This document shows positions 53,454 to 63,722 of a stretch of DNA of 64,000 nt, one piece after another. Below the pieces are notes generated by a model. It saw only the letters and a list, made by a program, of their open reading frames with translations, was not told the origin of the DNA and searched no databases. How positions within the stretch are numbered: the stretch's first letter is position 1; every line of letters begins with the position of its first letter. A program made the translations under genes and the position numbers. Source of the DNA: Flavobacterium sandaracinum. GTDB taxonomy: Bacteria > Bacteroidota > Bacteroidia > Flavobacteriales > Flavobacteriaceae. The stretch is from assembly GCF_004349135.1 (NCBI RefSeq), contig NZ_SMFN01000006.1, forward strand, positions 594 to 64,593, given 5' to 3'.

Positions 53454-53831
53454 ATGGAAGTTACAGGAAAAATTAAAATGCTTGGGGATGCAAAAAATGT
53501 GGGAAGCGGAAGTTTCTTGAAAAGAGAATTAGTTGTAACCACGGAAGAACAATATCCACAACATATTTTAGTGGAATTTGTACAAGATAAATGTGATTTA
53601 TTGAATAGTTTTAAAGTTGGTGAAGCCGTAAAAGTTTCTATCAATTTAAGAGGACGCGAATGGGTTGATCCACAAGGAGTGACTAAATATTTTAATGCTA
53701 TTCAAGGATGGAGAGTAGAAAGAGTAGCTGCTGAAGCGACTTCTGCGCAAATGCCTCCAATGCCTGCTGCTGAAGCTTTTGCACCAGCAACCAACCTAAA
53801 CGAAGAAGAAGCTGACGATTTGCCATTCTAA
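53454..53831 (+). CDS. DUF3127 family (OB-fold-like) protein
   Basis: The 125-residue protein matches DUF3127: MEVTGKIKML, LKRELVVTTEEQYPQHI, FKVGEAVKVSINLRGREW and AIQGWRVER. The beta-rich core followed by a flexible acidic tail ending EEEADDLPF looks like SSB, whose acidic DDxPF tail recruits partners. A single-strand DNA or other nucleic-acid role is therefore plausible but unproven. It is in the operon with the flavin reductase-like gene, and a terminator follows. Confidence 0.87.
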   Translation: MEVTGKIKMLGDAKNVGSGSFLKRELVVTTEEQYPQHILVEFVQDKCDLLNSFKVGEAVKVSINLRGREWVDPQGVTKYFNAIQGWRVERVAAEATSAQMPPMPAAEAFAPATNLNEEEADDLPF

Positions 53832-53854
53832 GAGATAAAAAAGTTAGAACTTAT

Positions 53855-53897
53855 AAGTCAGAAGTTTGAGTTTTTACTTGAATTTCTGACTTTTTTA
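53855..53897 (+). terminator. Terminator after the DUF3127 gene
   Basis: A 9-bp stem AAGTCAGAA/TTCTGACTT is followed by a T-run, 23 bases after the stop. Confidence 0.8.
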
Positions 53898-53935
53898 TTT
53901 TTTTTGAAATTGCCATTTATTTTTGAAATGTAAAA

Positions 53936-54574
53936 ATGTATTATTTATCTCCAGATTTATTTTTTCCTCCTGTTTCCCAAGCCAATCGCGATGGTATTTT
54001 AGCCATTGGAGGGGATTTATCTCCGGAACGATTACTACTTGCCTACAGAAGCGGAATCTTTCCGTGGTTTGAAAATGGGGAGCCCATTATGTGGTGGTCA
54101 CCAAATCCCAGAATGGTTTTATTTCTAGATGAATTGATTGTTTCAAAAAGTATGCGAAACATTCTGAATAGAGATAGTTTCAAAGTTACTTTCAATCGGA
54201 ATTTTAGAGACGTAATTTCAAACTGCCAAAACATCAAGCGCGACGGGCAAAATGGGACTTGGATTACCAATGATATGATTGAGGCTTATTGTAAACTGAA
54301 CGAACTAGGAATTGCAAAGTCAATCGAAGTTTGGCAAAATGAGCAACTCGTAGGCGGATTATACGGGATTGATTTGGGATACGTTTTTTGTGGTGAAAGT
54401 ATGTTTTCTTTAGTGTCAAATGCTTCAAAAGTGGCTTTCATTGCTTTGGTTCAAAAATTAAAAGTAGAAAATTACAAACTGTTGGATTGCCAAGTTTATA
54501 ATCCACATCTTGAAAGTTTAGGCTGTCGAGAAATAGAAAGAACTGATTTTATGGAGATATTGAAAAGTGAATAA
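53936..54574 (+). CDS. aat: Leucyl/phenylalanyl-tRNA-protein transferase
   Basis: The 212-residue enzyme adds Leu or Phe to the N-terminus of proteins for N-degron breakdown. Family motifs are FPPVSQANRDGILAIGGDLS, RSGIFPWFENGEPIMWWSPNPR (W and P residues), GGLYGIDLGYVFCGESMFS and LLDCQVYNPHLESLG. Length is normal for the family. It ends three bases before the stop of the convergent thiF. Confidence 0.95.
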   Translation: MYYLSPDLFFPPVSQANRDGILAIGGDLSPERLLLAYRSGIFPWFENGEPIMWWSPNPRMVLFLDELIVSKSMRNILNRDSFKVTFNRNFRDVISNCQNIKRDGQNGTWITNDMIEAYCKLNELGIAKSIEVWQNEQLVGGLYGIDLGYVFCGESMFSLVSNASKVAFIALVQKLKVENYKLLDCQVYNPHLESLGCREIERTDFMEILKSE

Positions 54575-54577
54575 CAC

Positions 54578-55288
54578 TTAAAATTTCAACTTCTTAAAAC
54601 TCCAATCCAGCGTATCAAAAAGAACCAATTCATTTTCCAATGTTGGTAAATTCATAATCAGTTTCAACGTTTCATGTGCCATCATTGTGCCAATCATCCC
54701 CGGGAGCGTTCCCAAAACGCCATTTAAATTACAATTGAGAACCTCTTTTGGATTCGGTGGTTCAGGGTATAAATCACGAAGATTTTTACTTCCATTATGA
54801 TTGAAAACTGCCATCTGTCCTTCAAATTTTAAAATGCTGCCGTAGACTAATGCTTTTCCTAACAGTACACAGGTATCGTTTACTAAATATCGGGTAGCAA
54901 AATTATCGCTACCATCAACAATTACATCAAAATTTAGGATGATTTGTGTAGCGTTTTCTAAAGTTAGTTTTTCTTCAAAGACCATAATATCAATCAATGG
55001 ATTTAAAGTTTGCACAACCGATTTTGCTGTAATTGCTTTTGATTCGCCAACATGTTTTTCGGTATATAAAATCTGTCGGTGTAAGTTGTGTAATTCGATT
55101 GCATCAAAATCTACAATTCCTATGGTTCCAACACCAGCCGTTGCGATATATTGCAATATCGGACACCCTAATCCGCCAGCACCGATCACTAAAACTTTTG
55201 CTTTTTTTAGTTTTTTCTGTCCCAAATCACCTATTTCCGATAACATCATTTGTCGGTTGTAGCGTAAAAAATCCTGAATAACACTCAT
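54578..55288 (-). CDS. thiF: ThiF/MoeB-type adenylyltransferase
   Basis: The 236-residue E1-like enzyme activates the ThiS C-terminus as an acyl-adenylate. The nucleotide motif VIGAGGLGCPILQYIATAGVG, the Arg-finger region NLHRQILYTE, the Asp in VDGSDNFATRYLVND and the late GTLPGMIGTMMAHE are present. The zinc-binding CxxC pairs of some MoeB proteins are absent. It is the last gene of the thi operon, 94 bases after thiH. Confidence 0.92.
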   Translation of the reverse strand: MSVIQDFLRYNRQMMLSEIGDLGQKKLKKAKVLVIGAGGLGCPILQYIATAGVGTIGIVDFDAIELHNLHRQILYTEKHVGESKAITAKSVVQTLNPLIDIMVFEEKLTLENATQIILNFDVIVDGSDNFATRYLVNDTCVLLGKALVYGSILKFEGQMAVFNHNGSKNLRDLYPEPPNPKEVLNCNLNGVLGTLPGMIGTMMAHETLKLIMNLPTLENELVLFDTLDWSFKKLKF

Positions 55289-55299
55289 TTTTATTATGT

Positions 55300-55400
55300 T
55301 TTAAAGTTAGAAAGTCAAAAGTCATAAAGTCTGGAAGCCAAAAAGGTTAAAGTTTTTTAAACTCACTTTTGGACTTTCGACCTTAGACTTTTAGACTATA
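55300..55400. repeat. AAGTC/GACTT-rich inverted region between thiH and thiF
   Basis: AAAGTCAAAAGTCATAAAGTC on one side and GGACTTTCGACC, AGACTTTTAGAC on the other give several AAGTC units facing GACTT units. It is a low-complexity inverted repeat that crosses the thiH stop. Confidence 0.45.
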
Positions 55401-56504
55401 TATTTTATCCCAGTCTTTCCACACAGATTCGTATCCTCTACTAGAAATGACTTTTGCAATCTCAGAAGCGGATCTTTCGTCACTGATTTCAAATTGTTCC
55501 AAGGATTGCGGATCAACGACATAACCGCCAGGATTAGTTTTAGAACCAGCACTCATACTGGTAATCCCTATTGGAATAATATTATCACGAAATTTTTGAT
55601 TTTCACGGGTTGACAGGGAGATTTCTAAATCTTCATTCCACAAACGGTAAGCGCAAATGAGTTGGGTCAAATCAGTATCATCCATGATAAAGTTGGGCTC
55701 AATCACTCCTTCTGCCGGTCGTAATCTGGGGAAAGAAACAGAATATTTAGTTTGCCAATATGTTTTTTGTAAATAATCTAAATGCAGGGCATTGAAAAAA
55801 CTGTCCGTACGCCAATCTTCCAGTCCTAACAAAACACCCAACCCTATTTTATGAATACCCGCAGTTCCTACTCGGTCCGGTGTTTCTAAACGAAAATCAA
55901 AATTGGATTTTTTTCCTTTGGTGTGGTATTGCTTGTAAACATCACGATGATAGGTTTCCTGGTAAACTAAAATCGAATAAATACCAGCATCATGCAATTG
56001 CTCATATTCTTCAATTGAAAGAGGTTGAACTTCCATTGAAATGGTGGAAAAATCGTTTTTTATTTGAGTAATTGCTTTTAGAAAATAATCAATATTTACG
56101 GTATGATTTGCTTCGCCAGTAACCAACAAAACATGATCAAATCCTGCTTTTTTTAAGACTTCAATTTCTAATGTGATTTCATTTCCGGTAAGTGTTTTTC
56201 GCTTGATTTTGTTGTCCAAACTAAAGCCGCAATACGTACAAATGTTTTGGCATTCGTTGCTCAAATACAAAGGTGCATACATTTGAATTGTTTTACCAAA
56301 ACGTTTTTTGGTTAATTCATGCGCGATTTGTGCCATTTGCTCTAAATAAGGTTGGCCTGCAGGTGAAATTAACGCTAGAAAATCATCTAGATTGCGTTTA
56401 GTTTTGGCTAACGCAATTACTACCTGTGATGAAGTAGTGCTGTATATTTTGGTTTTGATGGTTTCCCAATCGTAATTATCAAAAACTGATTTAAATGTTT
56501 TCAT
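55383..56504 (-). CDS. thiH: 2-iminoacetate synthase ThiH (radical SAM)
   Basis: The 373-residue radical SAM enzyme cleaves tyrosine to give dehydroglycine for the thiazole ring. The cluster motif CQNICTYCGF (CxxxCxxC) is at about residue 84. VLLVTGEANHT, EYEQLHDAGIYSILVYQETY and PSLRPA-type SFPRLRPAEG follow. The late SMSAGSKTNPGGY is conserved. Using ThiH rather than ThiO implies an anaerobic-compatible thiazole route. It lies between thiG and thiF. Confidence 0.95.
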   Translation of the reverse strand: MKTFKSVFDNYDWETIKTKIYSTTSSQVVIALAKTKRNLDDFLALISPAGQPYLEQMAQIAHELTKKRFGKTIQMYAPLYLSNECQNICTYCGFSLDNKIKRKTLTGNEITLEIEVLKKAGFDHVLLVTGEANHTVNIDYFLKAITQIKNDFSTISMEVQPLSIEEYEQLHDAGIYSILVYQETYHRDVYKQYHTKGKKSNFDFRLETPDRVGTAGIHKIGLGVLLGLEDWRTDSFFNALHLDYLQKTYWQTKYSVSFPRLRPAEGVIEPNFIMDDTDLTQLICAYRLWNEDLEISLSTRENQKFRDNIIPIGITSMSAGSKTNPGGYVVDPQSLEQFEISDERSASEIAKVISSRGYESVWKDWDKIYSLKV

Positions 56505-56543
56505 TGTTTTGTTTTTTTACTGCAAAAAGAGTATGCTGTTTTT

Positions 56544-56619
56544 TGGCACGCAGATTCTGCGAATTTGGCAGATTTTATTTAAGTTTTTATCTGCGTAAAT
56601 CTGTAAAATCTGCGTGCCA
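56544..56619. repeat. Inverted-repeat element between thiG and thiH
   Basis: TGGCACGCAGATT (56544-56556) and AATCTGCGTGCCA (56607-56619) are exact inverted repeats. The inner part TAAATCTGTAAAATC is shared with 34803-34819, where GCGTGCCA also follows, so this is a dispersed sequence. Confidence 0.8.
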
Positions 56620-56658
56620 TTTTTTCAGTGGTTTTCATGTAAATAGGCCAAAAATATA

Positions 56659-57429
56659 TTACTCATATAAAAATGCCGTCAAAGGACTCGAAGCCACTGC
56701 TCGATTATGTTGTTGAGCGATTTTTGCTTCGAATGCTTTCCGACCTGCAATGACTGCTTCTCTGAAAGCTTCGGCCATTAATTTCGGATTTCCGGCTACG
56801 GCAATAGCCGTGTTTACCAAAACGGCATCAGCCCCCAGTTCCATTGCTTTTGCAGCATCAGATGGTGCGCCAATTCCGGCATCAATGATTACGGGAACGC
56901 TACTTTGTTCAATAATTATTTCTAAAAAGTCGATGGTTTTTAATCCTTTGTTGCTTCCAATCGGTGAGCCCAAAGGCATCACTGCCGAAGTTCCAGCATC
57001 TTCCAAACGCTTGCATAAAACGGGATCGGCGTGAATATAAGGCAGAACGATAAACCCTAACTTGGCTAAAGCTTCCGTTGCTTTTAAGGTTTCTATTGCA
57101 TCAGGCATTAAATATTTTGGATCAGGATGAATCTCCAGTTTTAGCCAATTGGTTTCTAATGCCTCACGGGCTAATTGTGCTGCAAAGATGGCTTCTTTTG
57201 CATTTCTTGCACCAGAGGTATTGGGTAATAAATTAATTTTAGGATGTCTCAGATGTGTTAAAATGGCATCGGTTTCAGTTTGTAAATCGATACGTTTTAA
57301 CGCAACGGTTACTAACTCGCTTCCGGATGCTAAAATAGCTTCTTCCATTTGTTGATTGGATCCGAATTTCCCGGTGCCTAAAAACAATCGGGATTCAAAG
57401 GTTTTGTCTCCTATTTTAAATGGTATCAT
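56659..57429 (-). CDS. thiG: Thiazole synthase ThiG
   Basis: The 256-residue TIM-barrel enzyme builds the thiazole phosphate from deoxyxylulose 5-phosphate, dehydroglycine and ThiS thiocarboxylate. Motifs: [24 protein letters not shown] (Schiff-base Lys region), [36 protein letters not shown]. The ATG at 57429 (MIPFKIGDK) is preferred over 57468. It overlaps the end of thiE by 14 bases. Confidence 0.95.
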   Translation of the reverse strand: MIPFKIGDKTFESRLFLGTGKFGSNQQMEEAILASGSELVTVALKRIDLQTETDAILTHLRHPKINLLPNTSGARNAKEAIFAAQLAREALETNWLKLEIHPDPKYLMPDAIETLKATEALAKLGFIVLPYIHADPVLCKRLEDAGTSAVMPLGSPIGSNKGLKTIDFLEIIIEQSSVPVIIDAGIGAPSDAAKAMELGADAVLVNTAIAVAGNPKLMAEAFREAVIAGRKAFEAKIAQQHNRAVASSPLTAFLYE

Positions 57430-58048
57430 ATAATTTGTTATTAAGTTGATATATAAGTTGTGATGCATTTTCGGTGTGTGTAATCAAACCAGAAACGGCT
57501 ATGCCGTGAATTCCAGTTTTCATTAGACTATCTACATTTTCAAGTGTGACTCCTCCAATAGCGTAAATGGGGATTTGGATGTTTTTTATCTTCATTTGCA
57601 CAATAATTGAATGGTATCCTTCCAATCCTAAAATTGGACTTAGATTTTGTTTGGTAGCTGTAAATTGGAAGGGTCCCAAACCAATATAATCACAATTTTC
57701 GGCTGTTCTTTGAAGCACATCTTCAAAAGTATTTGCTGTGCCTCCAATGATTTTTGTTTTTCCTAAGATGACTCTTGCTTCTTCAACGTTCATGTCATTC
57801 AAGCCTAAATGAACCCCATCCGCATCCAATTGCTTTGCTAAATGAACGTTGTCATTGATGATAAAAATGGCTGAATATTCTTTGCATAACATTTTTACGG
57901 CTTCCGCCAAAGTGAATGCATCATCAGAAAAATGCTTTTTAAAACGAAGCTGAATCCATTTGCAACCAGCATCTAATGCTTGGTGAATATTGTTGGTTTG
58001 TTCCTCGACCGTGTTTCCTTGCGAGATGTATTGTAATTGGTTATACAT
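57416..58048 (-). CDS. thiE: Thiamine-phosphate synthase ThiE
   Basis: The 210-residue TIM barrel couples HMP diphosphate with thiazole phosphate. [32 protein letters not shown] and the phosphate site [11 protein letters not shown] are the conserved points. [11 protein letters not shown] and [14 protein letters not shown] support catalytic competence. It overlaps thiD by eight bases and thiG by 14. It is the better of the two ThiE-like proteins here. Confidence 0.9.
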   Translation of the reverse strand: MYNQLQYISQGNTVEEQTNNIHQALDAGCKWIQLRFKKHFSDDAFTLAEAVKMLCKEYSAIFIINDNVHLAKQLDADGVHLGLNDMNVEEARVILGKTKIIGGTANTFEDVLQRTAENCDYIGLGPFQFTATKQNLSPILGLEGYHSIIVQMKIKNIQIPIYAIGGVTLENVDSLMKTGIHGIAVSGLITHTENASQLIYQLNNKLYDTI

Positions 58049-58796
58049 AATGGTATCCTAATTTGGTTTGGTTAGATTGTAAATAGTTTTCTATATAATT
58101 TTTTGCATTAGTACAGGCAGTTTTCATGTCTTGTTCCAAAGCTATATTGGCTGTAATAGCTGATGACAATACGCAGCCAGAACCGTGTTTTTCGCAGCGG
58201 AAAGTTTGTTTTGGCAAAAGCCTGAAAATTTCATTTTCCATATACAAGTAATCAACACCAATTTGGTCTGGATTATGACCGCCTTTTAGTAAAACAGCAC
58301 AATATCTCATAAGGATTTCTGCAATTGCTTCTGCAGTAATCTGTTCCGTAGACAATTGTAAAATCTCCTTATAATTGGGTGTTATCAAATCAACTTCCTT
58401 TAATATTTCTATCAAAATAGCTTGATTTTCGATGGTTGTAAAACGGAATTCGGTACTAGATTTCAAAACGGTATCCCAAACGATTTTTGTTTTTGGCGAA
58501 AGCCTTTTTATGGCAAAAACAATTTCTTTTAAATAATCCAATGAAGGAACAATTCCAATTTTTATAGCTTTAATAGTATAGTTGTCGAACAATTTTTTGA
58601 TTGAGTTTAAAACAAAATCTAAGTCAGTCCATTGCATTTCGAAGAACTCGTTCTCGGTTTGAATGGTATTACCAGTATTCACGGCAAAACCATACACTTG
58701 ATGTTGCTCGAATGTTTTTGCATCGGCCAAAATTCCTGCACCTCCTGATGGATCAAAGCCGGCAATTGTTAAGACGAAAGGGCGATTTGTTGACAT
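58041..58796 (-). CDS. thiD: Hydroxymethylpyrimidine/phosphomethylpyrimidine kinase
   Basis: The 251-residue ribokinase-fold enzyme phosphorylates HMP twice. It opens VLTIAGFDPSGGAGILADAKTF, and has KIGIVPSLDYL, WDTVLKSS, TPNYKEI and the late GSGCVLSSAITANIA anion hole. It overlaps both neighbours (28 bases with the upstream tenI-like gene), which indicates translational coupling. Confidence 0.95.
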   Translation of the reverse strand: MSTNRPFVLTIAGFDPSGGAGILADAKTFEQHQVYGFAVNTGNTIQTENEFFEMQWTDLDFVLNSIKKLFDNYTIKAIKIGIVPSLDYLKEIVFAIKRLSPKTKIVWDTVLKSSTEFRFTTIENQAILIEILKEVDLITPNYKEILQLSTEQITAEAIAEILMRYCAVLLKGGHNPDQIGVDYLYMENEIFRLLPKQTFRCEKHGSGCVLSSAITANIALEQDMKTACTNAKNYIENYLQSNQTKLGYHYV

Positions 58797-59368
58797 AGTT
58801 TAAAATTTTCTATTGGGTTGTTACTGTTCCAAATGGTACCTAAAAGTGCCACATCATCAAAACCATAATCCAATGCAGTTTTGACTCTCTCGGATGTAAT
58901 TCCTCCTACTGCAATCAGTGAAGATTTGTTGTTTTTTCTTTGTTTTAATTCTTTTTCAAAATCAATATCCGAAATGTAATTTGGTTTCGAAATACTTTCG
59001 AAAACAGGCCCAAAAAATGCATAATCGAAAACAACAGATAATTTTTCAAAATCAGCCATTCTGTGAATGGAAGTAGAGAGTGTGAATCTCTTTTCTTTCC
59101 ATTTACGCAAACTTTCTTCGGGCGTTTCATTCCGTTTTTTTTCTGTAAAATGAAGGCGGTGTATCCCAAACGCTACTGCCAATTGATGATGACTGTGTAC
59201 AACCAAATTTTGTCTGTAATCCGCTTTTATTTCTGACAAGAAAGCTTTCATTTCGAGTTTTGTAAATTCTGGTTTTCGCAAATGAAACAATTCCAATCCA
59301 TTCTCAAAAAGAGTATGTATAGTGCTGATTTCATTCTTTATAAAAATAGGATTGGAAATAACTATCAT
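58769..59368 (-). CDS. ThiE/TenI-like protein
   Basis: The 199-residue TIM-barrel protein resembles ThiE/TenI: LELFHLRKPEFTKLE, HSHHQLAVAFGIHRLHFTEK, FFGPVFESISKPNY and SLIAVGGITSERV. The pyrophosphate-binding Asp and Asn of ThiE (ND in the true ThiE next door) are replaced by HSHH, and the thiazole loop differs. A thiazole tautomerase (TenI) role is therefore more likely than a second synthase. It is four bases after thiC. Confidence 0.82.
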   Translation of the reverse strand: MIVISNPIFIKNEISTIHTLFENGLELFHLRKPEFTKLEMKAFLSEIKADYRQNLVVHSHHQLAVAFGIHRLHFTEKKRNETPEESLRKWKEKRFTLSTSIHRMADFEKLSVVFDYAFFGPVFESISKPNYISDIDFEKELKQRKNNKSSLIAVGGITSERVKTALDYGFDDVALLGTIWNSNNPIENFKLCQQIALSS

Positions 59369-59372
59369 TTAT

Positions 59373-61214
<1,842 letters not shown>

Positions 61215-61231
61215 TTAATGAGTGTTTGTCT

Positions 61232-61380
61232 TCTGCTAGGGATAGTAATGGAAAGCCCGTAAAGTGGAAAGCCTAATAAAACAAGGAGTAGTGAAGCGAC
61301 CGTAAGGAAGCTTTGACTAAGGCTACGTTTTATAGGGTTACAATTGCGGACTTGAAATGGATAGCCCGCTCGAGCAGCCA
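61232..61380 (+). repeat. Structured interspersed repeat, copy E, between thiS and thiC
   Basis: GGGATAGTAATGGAAAGCCC on the left and GACTTGAAATGGATAGCCCG on the right resemble the arms of copies A-D. Between them CCTAATAAAAC faces GTTTTATAGG, and TAGTGAAGC faces GCTTTGACTA, giving a large branched hairpin. It lies within the thi transcript on the opposite strand. Confidence 0.65.
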
Positions 61381-61382
61381 AA

Positions 61383-61589
61383 CTATCCTCCTTGAGTTGC
61401 AGAGATGATGAGAATGTCGTCAGTTTCTTGCAGAGGATGGGAATTCCAGCTGGATTTTGGAATCACGGTATTGTTAACGGCTACGGCAATTCCGTTTTGT
61501 TTTTCGGGAATTTCCAAGTCAAGAAGTGTCTGAACAGTTAGACTGTCAGTTGTGAATTGTTTCGTTTGATTGTTGATTTTTAGCTCCAT
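61383..61589 (-). CDS. thiS: Sulfur carrier protein ThiS
   Basis: The 68-residue ubiquitin-like protein ends in GG (SATQGG), the site adenylated by ThiF and thiocarboxylated. It shows MELKINNQTK, TVQTLLDLEIPEKQNGIAVAVN (key residues L, G, V, N) and PKSSWNSHPLQETDDILII. It is first in the thi operon, 80 bases below the riboswitch. Confidence 0.95.
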   Translation of the reverse strand: MELKINNQTKQFTTDSLTVQTLLDLEIPEKQNGIAVAVNNTVIPKSSWNSHPLQETDDILIISATQGG

Positions 61590-61668
61590 TCCTTTTGAAT
61601 TTAGTATATAGTTATACTTTAGGAATGGCTACAATGACGCATAAATACGCGCAGAAGTCATCTTACTT

Positions 61669-61740
61669 TTCCCTACGCTAGTATGAACTAGATCAGGTTC
61701 AGAGGGTAATTCTCAGCCTACAATTTTGTAGACACCCCTA
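61669..61740 (-). promoter_or_regulatory. TPP riboswitch of the thi operon
   Basis: On the minus strand: TAGGGGTGTC, GGCTGAGA, TTACCC, GAACCTGATCTAGTTC, ATACTAGCGTAGGGAA in order, the complete TPP aptamer. It lies 80 bases upstream of thiS, so the operon should be off when thiamin diphosphate is plentiful. Confidence 0.96.
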
Positions 61741-61750
61741 AAGTGTGAAG

Positions 61751-61758
61751 CAAATGTA
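61751..61758 (-). promoter_or_regulatory. -7 box TACATTTG of the thi operon
   Basis: A perfect TAnnTTTG match lies 11 bases upstream of the aptamer, as expected for a riboswitch that starts near the 5' end. Confidence 0.65.
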
Positions 61759-61863
61759 AACGTTTTTTAGTTTAAAGTTTAAGGTTTAAAGTTAAATCTT
61801 TATTGTGCTATTCTGTTTTTAGTGAAAAAGTCACGTCAATAAGCTTTACTTAATCAATGAAGA

Positions 61864-62430
61864 TTAACTGTTTTTCCAGCAATCTGCCACATGATCATCG
61901 ACCATTCCTGTGGCTTGCATGTGGGCATATATTACGGTAGAACCTACGAATTTGAAGCCGCGCTTTTTTAAATCTTTGCTAATCGCATCAGAAAGTGGGG
62001 TGGTAGCAGGGACTTCCTTCAAAGATTGTCGGTTGTTTTTTATGGGTTTCCCATCAGTAAATCTCCAAATATAGGTAGAAAAACTTCCAAATTCCTCTTG
62101 AATTTTTAGAAAGGCTTGTGCGTTGGTAACAGCTGAATATACTTTGAGTTTGTTCCGAATAATACCCGCATCTTGTAGTAAATCGAGAATTTTTTCATCG
62201 GTATATTGAGCGATTTTTTTGTAGTCAAATTGGTCAAATGCGGCTCTAAAATTTTCGCGCTTATTCAAAATAGTTATCCAGCTGAGCCCAGCCTGAAACG
62301 TTTCCAAAAGCAAAAACTCAAATAGAGTGGCGTCATCATACACGGGAACACCCCATTCTTCGTCATGGTATTTTTTATATAAAGCGCTAGAAGTACACCA
62401 GCCACATCGAGGTTTGTCGTCTAGTATCAT
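61864..62430 (-). CDS. tag: DNA-3-methyladenine glycosylase I
   Basis: The 188-residue glycosylase removes 3-methyladenine from DNA. It opens RCGWCTSSALYKKYHDEEWGVPVYDD, with the zinc ligands, and has LLETFQAGLSWITIL, the catalytic Glu region, DAGIIRNKLKVYS (helix-hairpin-helix) and late FKFVGSTVIYAHMQATGMVDDH with C at the end. Its start overlaps the stop of the queuosine transporter gene by four bases. Confidence 0.95.
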   Translation of the reverse strand: MILDDKPRCGWCTSSALYKKYHDEEWGVPVYDDATLFEFLLLETFQAGLSWITILNKRENFRAAFDQFDYKKIAQYTDEKILDLLQDAGIIRNKLKVYSAVTNAQAFLKIQEEFGSFSTYIWRFTDGKPIKNNRQSLKEVPATTPLSDAISKDLKKRGFKFVGSTVIYAHMQATGMVDDHVADCWKNS

Positions 62431-63080
62431 TGTTTTTCGGAGGCTAAATAGTTTTTTATTAAATAGTGACCTAAATAAATCAGCGGAGTCAGTAGTATTG
62501 CGATACCGAGTTTAAACGTATAACCCGTTAATGCTGAGGTTAGAAAGGTATCAAAATTTATTTTTCCAGGTAGCCAAAATGCAATTCCCAATACAATGAA
62601 CGAATCAAATAATTGTGAGATAACAGTGGATCCGGTAGCTCTAAGCCAAATTTTCTTATTTCCGGTTCTGTTTTTGAAAAACCAAAAAACGGTCACATCG
62701 ATTAATTGCGAAACTAGAAAAGCAATAATACTTCCTACAATAATCCACATACTTTGACCAAAAACAGCAAAGAATTGGTCATCATTTACAGGGCTGATGC
62801 CTTTTGCGGCGGGAATGTTAATTGCAAATAGTAAAACAAGGAAAGAATAGGCGATTAAACCGGCTGTGATTAAGGAGAGTTTCTTAACTCCCTTTTCGCC
62901 AAAATACTCATTGATTAAATCGGTAGTTAAAAAAACGATAGGCCAAGGCAAAATCCCGATGCTCATGACAAACGGACTTATTTGAATTAATTTACCTCCG
63001 ATCAACTCAGCCGTTACCGCATTGGTAATAAATATTCCTGCTAGGATAACAAATACGAGCTCTTTTTTGGTTTTAAACAT
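62427..63080 (-). CDS. Queuosine precursor transporter (YhhQ/VUT family)
   Basis: The 217-residue membrane protein has six helices. The family points are FITNAVTAELIGGKLI, LTTDLINEYFGEKGVKK and FLVSQLIDVTVFWFFKNRTG with the late SQLFDSFIVLGIAFWLPG. YhhQ imports preQ1/preQ0 for tRNA queuosine. The ATG at 63080 (MFKTKKELV) is preferred over 63134, which lies upstream of the -7 box (63098-63105). It is cotranscribed with tag. Confidence 0.9.
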   Translation of the reverse strand: MFKTKKELVFVILAGIFITNAVTAELIGGKLIQISPFVMSIGILPWPIVFLTTDLINEYFGEKGVKKLSLITAGLIAYSFLVLLFAINIPAAKGISPVNDDQFFAVFGQSMWIIVGSIIAFLVSQLIDVTVFWFFKNRTGNKKIWLRATGSTVISQLFDSFIVLGIAFWLPGKINFDTFLTSALTGYTFKLGIAILLTPLIYLGHYLIKNYLASEKQ

Positions 63081-63097
63081 AAAGTAGTGTTTGAATT

Positions 63098-63105
63098 CAA
63101 AAGTA
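63098..63105 (-). promoter_or_regulatory. -7 box TACTTTTG of the YhhQ-tag operon
   Basis: A perfect TAnnTTTG match lies 17 bases before the chosen ATG and within the longer frame, which it excludes. Confidence 0.6.
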
Positions 63106-63368
63106 GGGATTTTATCTTTTTTAAGAATATGCAAATGGCAAATTTTTTCACTTGCAAAAGTTGGTATCTATCAAGCGGATTTTATGAAAGGTAATTTTTT
63201 ATATTTGGTACACATGTAAAAACTTCCCAAGCCCAATGTTTATGGTATTGTAGGAATAATTGCAATTTAATTTGCAAAATTGTAGTAAATATATTAGGTT
63301 AAGATGTTTTTTTTTTTTGATTTGTACTCGGACGTCCAAAACCTCTTACTAAAAAGTTTAGTAAGATA

Positions 63369-63623
63369 ATGTCAAATTATTTTAAAATTATAAAAAAATT
63401 CTTATTAAGTGTAACTTTATTAGTTGCTTTTTCTTTAACTTCGTTTGCAGCAGAGAAGGAAGTAAATGTTTCTAATGAAACAAAAATGAATTCACTCGAG
63501 TCAACAACTTCGAGTGTAGATGTTGAAAGTATATCTGATTGTACAGTAATACACTTGAGATGGAATGATGTTTCAAGTGATGGTGAGGGTGGTGATTCTT
63601 ACATATCACCGCGTAGGTATTGA
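63369..63623 (+). CDS. Small secreted peptide 3
   Basis: The 84-residue protein has a signal peptide (IIKKFLLSVTLLVAFSLTSFAA). The mature part is acidic and Ser/Glu-rich with one cysteine (ISDCTVIHL) and ends SYISPRRY. Upstream in frame GRPKPLTKKFSKI echoes the RRPKLNKSGSKK of peptides 1 and 2, and the T-run plus GATTTG leader is similar. It is followed by a hairpin and a GLPGLI gene, the same order as in the 42-44 kb array. The frame +1 relative to it stays open for another 12 codons with a second cysteine, so a frameshift is possible. Confidence 0.6.
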   Translation: MSNYFKIIKKFLLSVTLLVAFSLTSFAAEKEVNVSNETKMNSLESTTSSVDVESISDCTVIHLRWNDVSSDGEGGDSYISPRRY

Positions 63624-63682
63624 AATTTGTAATGATGGTAGTACCACGATTACTGGTTCGTAAATAAATTTAATAGCAATTT

Positions 63683-63709
63683 AAATGGGTGGGACGCCAC
63701 TCATTTTTT
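63683..63709 (+). terminator. Terminator-like hairpin between peptide 3 and GLPGLI 4
   Basis: AAATGGGTGG pairs with CCACTCATTT (10 bp, one G-T) around GACG, followed by a T-run. It lies 14 bases before the GLPGLI start codon. Confidence 0.8.
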
Positions 63710-63722
63710 AATAATTAATCTT

